Positions 54,425-63,624 of a stretch of DNA of 64,000 bases are shown piece after piece (positions within the stretch are counted from its first letter, which is position 1; every line of letters starts with the position of its first letter). This DNA is from Tessaracoccus sp. Its GTDB lineage: Bacteria > Actinomycetota > Actinomycetes > Propionibacteriales > Propionibacteriaceae. A program made the translations under genes and the position numbers. The stretch is taken from the NCBI RefSeq assembly GCF_016714275.1, contig NZ_JADJNP010000001.1, positions 186,001 to 250,000 on the forward strand, read 5' to 3'. The notes under the pieces were generated by a model. It had not been told where the DNA came from and did not search any database. It worked only from the letters and a program-made list of their open reading frames with translations.

Positions 54425-56203
54425 TCAGACCAGGGAGGGAACCTTTGCAGCCGAACCCGAACGATCTCGAACACGGCGCGTCGAGGCGTCGCGGCGCAGC
54501 CCGGCCACCGCGACGGCGAACACCGACGTGAGGATCAGGGCTCCTGCCGGCGCCAGCGTCGTCCAGGGCGCCCGCTCCACGTAGTCGATGCCCTCCGAGA
54601 GCAGCAGGCCCCACTCAGGCAGCGGCGGCTGGGCGCCGAGTCCGAGGAAGCCCAGTGCGGCAAGGGACAGCGCGACCCCGGGCAACCGCAGCATGCCGTG
54701 CCGCAGCAGCGGGAAGACTGTGGCAGGCAGGACGTGGCGGGTCCAGATCTCGAACCGCGACACCCCGGAGAGCGGGAGCCAACGGACGTGAGGAGGGGCG
54801 AGCGCCTCGTCGATCAGCGCCGCGGCGTGCGTCGTCAGCGGCGGCCAGGTGACCCAGAGCACAGCGGCGGCAGCTCCCCCGACCGACGGGCCGGCCAGCG
54901 CGGCGATGATCACGCCGGCCAGGATCGTCGGGGTGGCGTTGGCGACCTCGGCAGGGCCGCGCGAGACCTCGCCTAGAGCCGCAAGGAGCAGCCCGACGAG
55001 GATAGCGACGAGCACGATGACGATCGACGGCGCCAGCGTGCCCAGCGTGCCGTGCGCGACGCGCGCGAGCAGGTCACGGCCGCTGGCGTCGGCCCCGAAA
55101 GGAAGCGCCAAGCTCGGAGGGGTGAGGCGGCCGTGCACGATCGAGTACGGGTCCCGCGGGAGACCGGCAAGGATGATCACCACGAGTCCGCCCAGCGCGA
55201 TGCCCGCCGTCCACCGAGCGGCGCGCCCATCACTGCGGGGCTCGGGGGGCGGCGGAAGCGCGCCCGCGGGGAGAGGCCCGCCGCGCAGGAGCCGCCGCGC
55301 GAGACCGGTCAGGAGCCCGACGCCGACCGCGGCGAGCGCCATCAACAGGACGCCGGCCTGGAGTGCCGGAAGGTCCTGGGCGTTTGCGGAACCGAGCAGG
55401 TAGCGGCCGAGGCCCGGGATGGCGAAGACCTGCTCGACGGCGACCGCGCCGCCGAGGATGCCGATGAACACCAGCCCGAGCTGGTCGACGACGGCGGCCG
55501 CTGCCCGCCGGTAGACACCGCCCAGGATGACCCACGGGGGCGCCTCTGCCAACCGCCACACGCTCACCCACTTCTCCTCCGCGATGCCGGAGACGGCGTC
55601 GCCCATCAGTCGGCCGAGAAGCCCTCCCGCGGGGATGCCGAGCGAGAGCGCGGGAAGGATCGCGGTGTCCCAGCCCGTCCAGCCGTACGGCGGCAGCCAC
55701 TGCAGTTGCACAGCAACCACCACAAGCAGGGCGCTGGCCAACAGGAACTCCGGCAGCGCCGTCAGCGCGACCCCAACGGGGCCGGAACCGCGCTGCGGCT
55801 CGTCACGGAGCACGCGCGCCGACGCCGGGACCACGAGGAGGGTCGCGATCACGAGCGCCACCACGACCGCGAAGCAGGTCAGCGTCGCCGACACCCCGAG
55901 GGCCTGCCACACCCCGGCCCCGATCGGCTTGCCGCTCACCCACGAAGATCCGAGGTCGCCGCGGAACACGCCCGCCCACCACCGGAGGCTGGTGGCGATG
56001 GGGCCGCCGTCGAGCCCGAGCTCAACGCGGATCGCGGCGAGCGCCTCCGCCGTCGGCTCGAGCTCGGCGTAGCGGGCGCGCAGGACGGAGGCGGCAGGGT
56101 CGCGCCGTGACAGCCAAGGCAGAGCCCCGGCCACGAGCAGCAGGACGACCCCGCACACCACCCGGGAGGCGATCCCGACGACGTAGCTGTGCCGCACGGT
56201 CAC
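54425..56203 (-). CDS. Fused ABC permease (DppB-like plus DppC-like)
   Basis: 592 aa, twice the usual size. N-terminal half: DppB/NikB-like, with ELGLDGGPIATSLRWWAGVF, FRGDLGSSWVSGKPIG and the loop VYRRAAAAVVDQLGLVFIGI. C-terminal half: DppC/NikC-like with LPFGADASGRDLLARVAHGT, then LGLGAQPPLPEWGLLLSEGI. Joined by a Pro-rich linker (about residues 305-325). Would form the whole membrane channel as one chain. Overlaps the binding-protein gene by 4 nt. Confidence 0.9.
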   Translation of the reverse strand: MTVRHSYVVGIASRVVCGVVLLLVAGALPWLSRRDPAASVLRARYAELEPTAEALAAIRVELGLDGGPIATSLRWWAGVFRGDLGSSWVSGKPIGAGVWQALGVSATLTCFAVVVALVIATLLVVPASARVLRDEPQRGSGPVGVALTALPEFLLASALLVVVAVQLQWLPPYGWTGWDTAILPALSLGIPAGGLLGRLMGDAVSGIAEEKWVSVWRLAEAPPWVILGGVYRRAAAAVVDQLGLVFIGILGGAVAVEQVFAIPGLGRYLLGSANAQDLPALQAGVLLMALAAVGVGLLTGLARRLLRGGPLPAGALPPPPEPRSDGRAARWTAGIALGGLVVIILAGLPRDPYSIVHGRLTPPSLALPFGADASGRDLLARVAHGTLGTLAPSIVIVLVAILVGLLLAALGEVSRGPAEVANATPTILAGVIIAALAGPSVGGAAAAVLWVTWPPLTTHAAALIDEALAPPHVRWLPLSGVSRFEIWTRHVLPATVFPLLRHGMLRLPGVALSLAALGFLGLGAQPPLPEWGLLLSEGIDYVERAPWTTLAPAGALILTSVFAVAVAGLRRDASTRRVRDRSGSAAKVPSLV

Positions 56204-57750
56204 TCGTGGAGGTGGGTCTTGGCGGTGATCAGGATGCGCTCGCGCGGGTCGCGCGCGGCGTCGATGACACCCTCGACCTCGCCCTGGATCACGCGCTCGT
56301 GCAGCAGGGGGATGGCCGCGTCGTCGCGCAGGACGGCGGCCTCGGCGAGCATCGTGGCGAGCTGGCGTCCTTCACCGGCCTCGGACTCCGACGCCGCGCG
56401 AATGGCGGCGTCGACCTTTTCGTCGCAGAGCTGCGAGATCGAGAACCCGCCCTTGCAGGTGAAGTCGGAGGCGAGGTAGGCCACCGGATCGCCAGAGTCG
56501 AGGACGGTCGCGCGGGAGAGGATGAACGCGTCGAAGGCGCCGTCGAGCGCGTCGGCCTCGATGAACTGGTACTCGCGGACGTCCTGCTGCACGTCGAAGC
56601 CGACGGCCTCGAGCTGCTGTTCGATCACGACGGCGACCTCGGGCAGCTCGGCCCGGTCGGTGAAGGTGCCGAGCGTGATCTTCACGCCGTCGATCCTGGC
56701 CGCGGCGGGCCGGCCCTCGAACGCGGCCCTGTACTCGGGGCCGCTGCGGAAGCCCGCGGCCCACGGCAGCGCCGGCCCCAGGAGGCCCTCGGCGACGTCG
56801 GCGCGCCCCTCGTAGACGGACTCGACGATGGCCGCGCGGTCGATCGCCTCGCGGGCGGCGGCGCGCACGGCGGGGTCGGCGAACGGGCCGGACTCGGTGT
56901 TCAGGTACAGCGTGTTGGTGCGCGGCATCGGGACCTCGACGATCAGGTCTTCGTCGATCGACGCCGCCTGGCCCGCGGGGATGGCCTCGACGACCTGAGC
57001 CTTGCCGGTGCGCAGCGCCGCCGCACGGGCGGTGCCGTCGGGCACGAACGATACGTCGATGCCGCCGGCCAGGGCCTTCTCGCCCCAGTAGCCGTCGTAG
57101 CGGTTCAGCGTCGCGCCGACGATGCCGTTGACCTCGACCAGCTCGAACGGCCCGGTGCCGGTGCCGACCGGGGTCACCGCGCCGTCGGCGTAGGCGTCCG
57201 CGTCGAGGATGGCCAGCTGGGGGCTGGAGAGGCGATGCGGCAGGAGCGGGTCCGGATTCGCCGTCGTGATGACGACGCCGTCGCCTTCAGCGGCCACCGT
57301 CATGTCGACGCCGTCGAGGATGCGTGGCAGCGGAGTGGCGTCGATGGCGTGCTGCAGCGAGTTCACGACCGAGTCGACGGTGAGCTTGTGCCCGTTATGG
57401 AACGTGACGTCCGGACGGACGGTGAAGTACCACGTCGTTTCGTCTCTGCGGTCCCATTCGAGCGCGAGCGCAGGCAGCGCCTCGCCGGCCTCGTTCAGCA
57501 CCACGAGCGTCTCCGCGGTAGCCCAGCGCGACAACTTGAACGCGTCGTCGCTGAGCGGGCTGAGGCCGGAACGCGGCGGCTGGAGCATGGCGATCGCGAC
57601 GCGCGCACCGCCATGGTCTCCGCCAGGTGCGGCGACTTCGGGGCTCTTCGAAGGGGCGTCGGCGAAGCAGGCGCTCAGCGCGAAGGCTGAGGCGAGCGGG
57701 ATCGCGACCAGGGCGCCCAGGCGGAGGCGGGGGCGTCGGGATGCGGTCAT
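56200..57750 (-). CDS. Family-5 ABC substrate-binding lipoprotein
   Basis: 516 aa. Lipobox AFALSAC, then the SBP family-5 pattern WYFTVRPDVTFHNGHKLTVD (FRPDVTFHDG-like) and PVGTGTGPFELVEVN. Family members bind peptides, nickel or metal-opine complexes. Start 3 nt after the ATPase stop, with GAAAGGAA upstream. Context (metal-type operator, MFS exporter) favours a metal complex as ligand (inference). Confidence 0.9.
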   Translation of the reverse strand: MTASRRPRLRLGALVAIPLASAFALSACFADAPSKSPEVAAPGGDHGGARVAIAMLQPPRSGLSPLSDDAFKLSRWATAETLVVLNEAGEALPALALEWDRRDETTWYFTVRPDVTFHNGHKLTVDSVVNSLQHAIDATPLPRILDGVDMTVAAEGDGVVITTANPDPLLPHRLSSPQLAILDADAYADGAVTPVGTGTGPFELVEVNGIVGATLNRYDGYWGEKALAGGIDVSFVPDGTARAAALRTGKAQVVEAIPAGQAASIDEDLIVEVPMPRTNTLYLNTESGPFADPAVRAAAREAIDRAAIVESVYEGRADVAEGLLGPALPWAAGFRSGPEYRAAFEGRPAAARIDGVKITLGTFTDRAELPEVAVVIEQQLEAVGFDVQQDVREYQFIEADALDGAFDAFILSRATVLDSGDPVAYLASDFTCKGGFSISQLCDEKVDAAIRAASESEAGEGRQLATMLAEAAVLRDDAAIPLLHERVIQGEVEGVIDAARDPRERILITAKTHLHE

Positions 57751-57753
57751 GGG

Positions 57754-58431
57754 TCAGTTCCTTTCTGGGTCGGCGCCGATGCGGACGGTGCGGGTGCACC
57801 GCGCGGCGAACGCCGGGTCGTGGGTGACGAGGAGCAGGGCGATGCCGGCTTCCTCGGCGAGGGTGAGCAGCGCGGCCGACACGGCCCGGCCGGTGTCGGG
57901 GTCGAGAGCGCTGGTGGGCTCGTCGGCGACGAGCACCGCGGGGCGGCAGGCGAGGGCCCGCGCGATGGCGGCGCGCTGCGCCTGGCCGCCGGAGATCTCG
58001 GTGGGGCGGCGGTCGAGGAGTTCCAGATCGAGCTCGGCCAGCTCGGCCGCGCGCGCGACGGCGCCGCGGACATCGTGCTCGCCGGTCAGCCGGGTGACGG
58101 CCCGCTCGATCGAGCGGCGCAGCGTCCAGCGGGGAATGAACGCGGCGATCGGGTCCTGCGGCACCCCTTGCACGAGATGGCGGCGCGCACGCTGCGGCCG
58201 CAGCCGCGGGGAGACCCAGGGCTCGCCGTTCACGGTGATCTGACCGCCTGCGGGCGTGCGCAACCCGAGGACGGCGTCGGCGAGGGTCGACTTGCCTGCG
58301 CCGGAGCGGCCGACGACCGCCAGCGACTCGCCTGCGGTGATCTCGATGCTGATGGGCGCCAGGGCAGTGAAGACGCGGCGGCCGCGGCCATGGACGACGG
58401 AGACGTCGCGCGTCTCGAGCACGGGTCCCAC
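57754..58431 (-). CDS. ABC transporter ATP-binding protein (OppF/NikE-like)
   Basis: 225 aa from GTG 58431. Walker A GRSGAGKSTLADAVLG, Q-loop VPQDPIAAFIPRW, signature ISGGQAQRAAIARAL, Walker B VLVADEPTSALDPDT, switch VTHDPAF. Short; lacks the C-terminal oligopeptide-binding extension of OppF. 1-2 nt after the other ATPase gene. Confidence 0.92.
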   Translation of the reverse strand: MGPVLETRDVSVVHGRGRRVFTALAPISIEITAGESLAVVGRSGAGKSTLADAVLGLRTPAGGQITVNGEPWVSPRLRPQRARRHLVQGVPQDPIAAFIPRWTLRRSIERAVTRLTGEHDVRGAVARAAELAELDLELLDRRPTEISGGQAQRAAIARALACRPAVLVADEPTSALDPDTGRAVSAALLTLAEEAGIALLLVTHDPAFAARCTRTVRIGADPERN

Positions 58432-58432
58432 G

Positions 58433-59122
58433 TCAGGCCGCCCGTCCGTGCTCGACGGGAAGCTCGGTGACGCGCCCCTCTGACACCCGCAGGTGCCGCG
58501 TCCCGAGGACCCGGACGACGGTGGTGTCGTGCGTGGCGACAACGAGAACCTGCTCGGGGCCGATCACTTCGCCCAGCAGCGCGAGCATCAGGTCGCGCGT
58601 GTCGTGGTCGAGGGCGCTTGTGGGCTCGTCGGCAAGGATCAACGGGGCATCGGTCAGCGCGGCGAGCGCGACGGCAGCGCGTTGCGCCTGGCCTCCGGAG
58701 ATCTCCGCCGGACGCCGCCGACGCAGGTCCGGGTCAGGCAGCCCCACCTGTGCGAGCGTCTTCTCGACCCGAACGCGGCCGGTACCGGACACGCGCGCCA
58801 GTTGGCGTCCGAGGGGAACGAGGGGATGCAGGGCGTCGAGTCCGCGTTGCGGCACGACCCCGATCGGCCCCGGCGCAGTCATTCGATCGCCATCAAAGTG
58901 AAGGCCGACGGCCCAGTGTCCCATCAGCGTGCTGAGCAGCATGGACTTGCCGCTGCCGGACTGTCCGGTGATGACGACGCGGTCGCCAGGGAATAGGTCG
59001 AGCGCGGGAACGTCCAGAAGGACCGCGCCGCGAGCGGTGGACACCCTTGCGTCGCGCAGCGCGATCAGGGGTGCCGCATCGGTTCGCTCCAGGATCGGCG
59101 ACGGCGTAGGATGACTACTCAT
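58433..59122 (-). CDS. ABC transporter ATP-binding protein (OppD/NikD-like)
   Basis: 229 aa from ATG 59122; the longer frame to 59218 crosses the metal box and is unlikely. Walker A GQSGSGKSMLLSTLMG, Q-loop VVPQRGLDALHPL, signature ISGGQAQRAAVALAAL, Walker B LILADEPTSALDHDT. No Shine-Dalgarno is evident, so the transcript may be leaderless. First gene of the importer operon. Confidence 0.92.
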   Translation of the reverse strand: MSSHPTPSPILERTDAAPLIALRDARVSTARGAVLLDVPALDLFPGDRVVITGQSGSGKSMLLSTLMGHWAVGLHFDGDRMTAPGPIGVVPQRGLDALHPLVPLGRQLARVSGTGRVRVEKTLAQVGLPDPDLRRRRPAEISGGQAQRAAVALAALTDAPLILADEPTSALDHDTRDLMLALLGEVIGPEQVLVVATHDTTVVRVLGTRHLRVSEGRVTELPVEHGRAA

Positions 59123-59139
59123 AATGAGAATGATTATCA
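59120..59139. promoter_or_regulatory. Fur/Zur-type metal box
   Basis: ATAATGAGAATGATTATC matches 16 of 19 positions of GATAATGATAATCATTATC, and TGAGAATGATTATCA is a 7-1-7 dyad with one mismatch. It abuts the ATPase start on the minus strand and lies just upstream of the MFS start, so one bound repressor could block both genes. Zur is the likeliest actinobacterial reader (inference). Confidence 0.8.
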
Positions 59140-59153
59140 AAGCTGACAGGGCT

Positions 59154-60413
59154 GTGCAAGTCGTCTCAGAAACGCGGCGGTCTGCGACGCTGCTGCTCAG
59201 CACCCAGGCCCTCTTCAACGTGGGGTTCTACGCCGTCGTGCCGTTCATCGCCGTCGTCCTCCGCGGCGACTTCGGCCTGGGGGCCGCCGCCGTCGGGCTC
59301 GTGCTGGGCGCGAGGACGTTCGCGCAACAGGGTCTGTTCCTGGTCGGGGGCGAACTCGCCGACCGCTTCGGCGCCCGCGGCATCATCGTGCTCGGCTGCT
59401 CGGTGCGCGTCGCGGGCTTCCTCGCGCTCGCCGCCTCGCTGCTCACCCCTGAGCCGACACTGTCGCTATTCGTCGCGGGAACCCTCGTCACCGGCCTCAG
59501 CGGCGCGCTCTTCTCGCCGGGGATCAACATGCTGGTGGCGGAGGCGGACAGCGGCCGCCCCCGGCGGCGGGTCTCGCTGTTCGCCTGGCTGACGCTCACC
59601 GGCGAGGCGGGCGCCGTCATGGGGCCGCTGCTCGGCGCAGTGCTGCTCGGCCGCGGCTTCCCCGTCGTCGCGGGCGCCGGCGCGGCGCTGTTCGCGGTCA
59701 TGGGAGTCGCGCTGTGGGTCGTCCTCCCCCGCGCTGCCGACACCCACACGCACCGGGAGCGGCTCTCGTGGGCCGCGCTCAGGAACCGGCGGTTCGTCGG
59801 CTTCGCCGCTGCCCACTCCGTCGATCTCCTCGCCTACAACCAGCTCTACCTGGCCATTCCTCTTGAGCTCAGCCGGATCGGCGCGGGCCCGGAGTTCATC
59901 GGGCTGCTCTTCGCCGAAGTGTCGGTCCTCACCCTGCTGCTACAGCTGCCCGTGGCGAGGTGGGGCGCCCTCGTCGGCCCCGCCGTCGCCCTGCGCACCG
60001 GGTACGCGACGACCACCCTCGGCTTCGCCTCTCTTGCCCTGGGCACCGTCGTGGCGCCCTCGCTGGAGATGCATCTCTGGGTCATCGCGGTGGCGGTGGC
60101 GCTGCTCACGCTGGGTCACATCACGTCCGGGCCGACGGCGCTCTCCACGGTGCCCCGCTGGGCTGGCGACGCGCCCACCGGGTCCTACTTCGGCGCGCTC
60201 GCCAGCTTCGGCGGCGCCGCCGTCCTCATCGGAAATCTGGCCGCGGGGCAGTTGTTCGACGAGGGTGAAACCGTATCTGGGCCGGCGCTTCCCTGGCTCT
60301 TCCTCGCGGCCTGCACGCTGACCTCAGCGCTGCTCATCCGCCGCGTCATCCGGGCGGGTCTGCCGCAACTTTCTCCGACCGATACCCTGGAGGAGACGAA
60401 AGGCGACATGTGA
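59154..60413 (+). CDS. MFS exporter (CntE-like, metallophore-export candidate)
   Basis: 419 aa from GTG 59154, chosen so that the metal box stays outside the gene; ATG 59124 is an in-frame alternative. Twelve membrane segments; MFS motif A in GELADRFGARGIIVLGCSVR. Layout (exporter divergent from a family-5 importer at a metal box) parallels staphylopine/pseudopaline systems, whose exporter is CntE. Substrate not readable. The 3' end overlaps nfeD by 4 nt. Confidence 0.85.
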   Translation: MQVVSETRRSATLLLSTQALFNVGFYAVVPFIAVVLRGDFGLGAAAVGLVLGARTFAQQGLFLVGGELADRFGARGIIVLGCSVRVAGFLALAASLLTPEPTLSLFVAGTLVTGLSGALFSPGINMLVAEADSGRPRRRVSLFAWLTLTGEAGAVMGPLLGAVLLGRGFPVVAGAGAALFAVMGVALWVVLPRAADTHTHRERLSWAALRNRRFVGFAAAHSVDLLAYNQLYLAIPLELSRIGAGPEFIGLLFAEVSVLTLLLQLPVARWGALVGPAVALRTGYATTTLGFASLALGTVVAPSLEMHLWVIAVAVALLTLGHITSGPTALSTVPRWAGDAPTGSYFGALASFGGAAVLIGNLAAGQLFDEGETVSGPALPWLFLAACTLTSALLIRRVIRAGLPQLSPTDTLEETKGDM

Positions 60414-60928
60414 CCCCGTTTCTGATCATCGGCTCGGTGGGGGTGGTGCTCGTCGTCGTGGCTCTCCTCATCGGCGATGTTCTCGACGGAGTGTTCCACC
60501 TCGACGCCCTCGACTCCGACCTCTTCTCGCTCTCCAGCGTCGCTGCATTCGTCGGCGCCTTCGGTTTCGGCGGCGCGCTCGGACTGGCCCTGATCGACCA
60601 CATCGGCTTCGCCGTTGTCGTCGGCCTCGTCGTCGGAGCGCTCGCGGCCTGGTTGGCGATTCGGCTCACAAAGGCCTTGAAGTCCGACGACAGCGCGGTC
60701 AGCTTCCGCTCCGACTCGATGATCGGGCACTCCGGCCGCGTCGTGACCGCCATCCCCGCCGACGGGTACGGCGAGATCTCGCTCAGCGTCGCCGGGCACG
60801 TCCGCAAGTTCAGCGCCAAGTCCGCGCTTCCCGTCGAGGCGGGCGCCGAGGTGTGGATCTCCGGCATCCTCTCCCCCACCGCCGTCGAGGTCACGCAGAC
60901 CTCCGGCCCGAAGGAACTCCCCCGATAG
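60410..60928 (+). CDS. NfeD-like membrane protein
   Basis: 172 aa from GTG 60410. About three membrane segments (LIIGSVGVVLVVVALLIG; VAAFVGAFGFGGALGLALI; VVVGLVVGALAAWLAIRL), then an OB-like domain (MIGHSGRVVTAIPADGYGEI). NfeD proteins work with flotillins; the flotillin gene follows by 20 nt. Confidence 0.88.
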   Translation: MTPFLIIGSVGVVLVVVALLIGDVLDGVFHLDALDSDLFSLSSVAAFVGAFGFGGALGLALIDHIGFAVVVGLVVGALAAWLAIRLTKALKSDDSAVSFRSDSMIGHSGRVVTAIPADGYGEISLSVAGHVRKFSAKSALPVEAGAEVWISGILSPTAVEVTQTSGPKELPR

Positions 60929-60948
60929 CCCCTAAGAAAGGTGACCGC

Positions 60949-62448
60949 ATGCCCACCATCAGTCCCGTCGTGATCTCGACCATCGGCCTCGTCGTCCTGT
61001 TGGCCCTCGTCGGCCTGCTGATCGCAAGCCGCTACAAGGTGGCAAAACCGAACGAGGCTTTCATCATCACCGGCCGCAAGGGCAAGGAGGTGCGTAACCC
61101 GGAGACGGGCCTGGTCTCCACGGACCTCAGCGGCCAGAAGGTCGTTATGGGCGGCGGCGTGTTCGTCGTCCCGTTCATCCAGCGGCTGCACGTCCTCGAC
61201 CTCTCGTCGCGACGCATCATGGTGACGATCCGTAACGCGGTCTCCGGCCAGGGCATCAAGCTGAACGTCGAAGGCGTGGCGATCGTGAAGGTGGGTGGCG
61301 AGGAGGACTCGATCCGCGCCGCAGCCCAGCGCTTCCTTTCGCAGCAGAACGAGATCGAGCCGTTCACGCAGGAGACGCTCGCGGGCTCCCTGCGCTCGAT
61401 CGTCGGCTCTCTGACGGTTGAGCAGATCATCCGCGACCGTGCGGCCTTCGCGCAGCGGGTCACGGACGAGTCGGAGTCGTCGCTGACCGGCCAGGGCCTC
61501 GTCCTCGACACGTTCCAGATTCAGGACATCACCGACGACGGCACGTACCTGAGCGACCTGGGCCGCCCGGAGTCGGCCAAGCTGGGCCGGATGGCCGCCG
61601 TCGCCGAGGCGGAAGCCCGGCGCGAGGCCGAGCAGGCGCGCATCGCCGCCGAGCAGCAGATCGCGATCGCGCAGCGCGAGCTCGTGCTGAAGCAGGCCGA
61701 GATCCAGTCGGAGACCGACGCGGCCCGCGCCACCGCGGCTTCCGCCGGCCCGCTCGCCCAAGCCGACCGCGACCAGGCCATCCTGATGGAGCAGGAGAAG
61801 GTCGCCGTCGCGCAGGCCGCGCTGAAGGAGCGCCAGCTGGACACCGAGGTGCGCCGCCCGGCGGATGCCGAGCGGTATCGCGTCGAGACCGACGCGGAGG
61901 CGCGGCGCAACGCGGCCATCTTCGACGCGGAGGCGCGGAAGGCGGCCTCGATCGCGAACGCCGAGGCAGAGGCCGAGAAGGCGCGGCTGACGGGTGTCGG
62001 CGAGCAGTCGCGGCGCTCGGCGCTGGCCGAGGCGGAGGCGATCGAGGGTGCCAAGCGCGGCGAGGCGGAGAAGGCGCGTCGTATCGCGGAGGCGGAGGCC
62101 GTCCGCGCTGAGGGCGATGCCAAGGCGGCGGCGGTCCTCGCCGTCGGCCAGGCCGAGGCTGAGGCGATGGAGAAGCGTGCCGAGGCGTTCGCGCAGTACA
62201 ACGAGGCTGCGGTGCTGCAGATGCTGATCGAGATCCTCCCGCAGATGGCGGAGAAGGTCGCGGCCCCGATGGGCAGCATCGACAAGCTGACGGTGATCTC
62301 GTCCGACGGCGCGGCCACGCTCCCCCGCCAGGTCACCGACAACGTGCTGCAGACCATCCAGATGCTCAAGGACACGACCGGCTTCGACCTGACCGAGGTC
62401 CTCGACCGCTTCGGCAAGAAGGACGTCGTCGCCGGCGAGACGGCGTAG
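60949..62448 (+). CDS. Flotillin-like SPFH/Band-7 protein
   Basis: 499 aa from ATG 60949 with GAAAGG upstream. N-terminal membrane segment (ISTIGLVVLLALVGLLIASR), SPFH domain (GGGVFVVPFIQRLHVLDLSS; LRSIVGSLTVEQIIRDRAAF), then a long Ala/Glu-rich coiled coil (about 220-420) with many EAE/AEAE repeats. Scaffold of membrane microdomains; pairs with NfeD. Confidence 0.94.
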   Translation: MPTISPVVISTIGLVVLLALVGLLIASRYKVAKPNEAFIITGRKGKEVRNPETGLVSTDLSGQKVVMGGGVFVVPFIQRLHVLDLSSRRIMVTIRNAVSGQGIKLNVEGVAIVKVGGEEDSIRAAAQRFLSQQNEIEPFTQETLAGSLRSIVGSLTVEQIIRDRAAFAQRVTDESESSLTGQGLVLDTFQIQDITDDGTYLSDLGRPESAKLGRMAAVAEAEARREAEQARIAAEQQIAIAQRELVLKQAEIQSETDAARATAASAGPLAQADRDQAILMEQEKVAVAQAALKERQLDTEVRRPADAERYRVETDAEARRNAAIFDAEARKAASIANAEAEAEKARLTGVGEQSRRSALAEAEAIEGAKRGEAEKARRIAEAEAVRAEGDAKAAAVLAVGQAEAEAMEKRAEAFAQYNEAAVLQMLIEILPQMAEKVAAPMGSIDKLTVISSDGAATLPRQVTDNVLQTIQMLKDTTGFDLTEVLDRFGKKDVVAGETA

Positions 62449-62462
62449 CCCGGCACGACGAG

Positions 62463-62488
62463 CGGCGTCGGCCTTCTGGCCGGCGCCG
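62463..62488 (+). terminator. Hairpin terminator after flotillin gene
   Basis: 11-bp stem (one G-T pair) CGGCGTCGGCC / GGCCGGCGCCG with 4-nt loop TTCT, 15 nt after the stop, followed by GTTT. Confidence 0.8.
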
Positions 62489-62519
62489 TTTCGCGCCCGG
62501 GGATCGTTAGGTGCGGGCC

Positions 62520-62541
62520 TTTCAACCGTCCATGGTTGAAA
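62520..62541. repeat. Palindromic repeat, left of DUF559 gene
   Basis: TTTCAACC, 6 nt, GGTTGAAA, then AACTCAC. Near-copy of the palindrome at 63625-63660, whose right half also reads GGTTGAAA then AGCTCAC. Confidence 0.75.
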
Positions 62542-62583
62542 AACTCACAGTCAAGCACCACAGACGGTCAAAGCGCCGATCGT

Positions 62584-63528
62584 CTACGCGTTAGCCCGCC
62601 CCTCAAGCAGCGGACGACCAGCGCACCGTCGGCACTCGCGGACTCGCCCGCTCCATCCTCGGGGCCGCAGCGCCGCTCCCATCTGACCGGCGGCGAGGCA
62701 CGCCTGCCGCGTGGCCGCACCCCACCCGTAGCGGAGGGTGATCTCGTTACTGCGAAGGACGTGCTCGTTGTCGCGGATCATGTCCTTCGACCAGTCCGAA
62801 TGGTCACGCATGCCGTCGAGTTCGACGATCAGACCGAAGGCGTCGTACCGGCAGTCAACCCTACCGACGCCGGTCTTCACCTGACGCTGCGGTGTCGGTA
62901 GCCCGTGGGCGCTGAGGACGTCCCGCTGAAAGAGCCACTCCAGCCCGCTCTCGATCCCGCCGCCGCTCGCAGTGCACAGCTCCCTGATGGCGCGTGCATG
63001 CCTGACTCGCTGCCTGCTCGACACCTCGTCGAGGATCCGCGCAGGAGTAGTGAGTCCACGGGCCAATGCGCGGGCCACGGCGTCGATCGCCCCGATCTCA
63101 TCCACGTCTCGCGCAAGGTCGATCAGACCCGCCTCTACCGGCAGCCGGAGCGGCGAACCACGACCGTTCCGAAGCCCGCGCCGGAACCGGACCTGCCAGG
63201 GCCCGACCACGAGAGGAGACCTGTGGTGAGTCGACCACACAACCACGTCGTCGGGCGGATCACGCAGCACCCCGGCCAGATGCGCCGCGGCTGCAGATCC
63301 GACGACTCCCGCCGGGCCCGCCTGCAGGACGCCCGCCCAGGCCGCGGACTCGAAGCCCGGCACACGCTCGAGATAGAGGCCGGAGGCGAGACGGGTCCAC
63401 GACGAGGTGACCCGTTGGCACACGCGCCGGGTGAGCCCGGCCGCGAGGAGCTGGGAGACCAACACGACTCCGCCCTGGGTATCAAGGAGTCGGCCGATGT
63501 CGGCGGGGAGTGGTTGGCGAGCAGACAT
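62584..63528 (-). CDS. DUF559 (Vsr-like endonuclease fold) protein
   Basis: 314 aa from ATG 63528; the frame extends to 63603 without support. N-terminal AbiEi-like winged helix (GGVVLVSQLLAAGLTRRVCQ, RLASGLYLERVPG). C-terminal DUF559 nuclease-like core with RVDCRYDAFGLIVELDGMRD (Asp/Glu metal ligands) and HSDWSKDMIRDNEHVLRSNE. Common orphan gene in actinobacteria, role unknown. Bracketed by related palindromes. Confidence 0.88.
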   Translation of the reverse strand: MSARQPLPADIGRLLDTQGGVVLVSQLLAAGLTRRVCQRVTSSWTRLASGLYLERVPGFESAAWAGVLQAGPAGVVGSAAAAHLAGVLRDPPDDVVVWSTHHRSPLVVGPWQVRFRRGLRNGRGSPLRLPVEAGLIDLARDVDEIGAIDAVARALARGLTTPARILDEVSSRQRVRHARAIRELCTASGGGIESGLEWLFQRDVLSAHGLPTPQRQVKTGVGRVDCRYDAFGLIVELDGMRDHSDWSKDMIRDNEHVLRSNEITLRYGWGAATRQACLAAGQMGAALRPRGWSGRVRECRRCAGRPLLEGRANA

Positions 63529-63624
63529 GGCCCAACCGTCGCCTTGCGAGGACTCGGTGATCAAGAGCCTGGCGGACACGGACAACACTTGTTTCGCCGC
63601 CACGCCTACAGCCGCCCCTACAGT

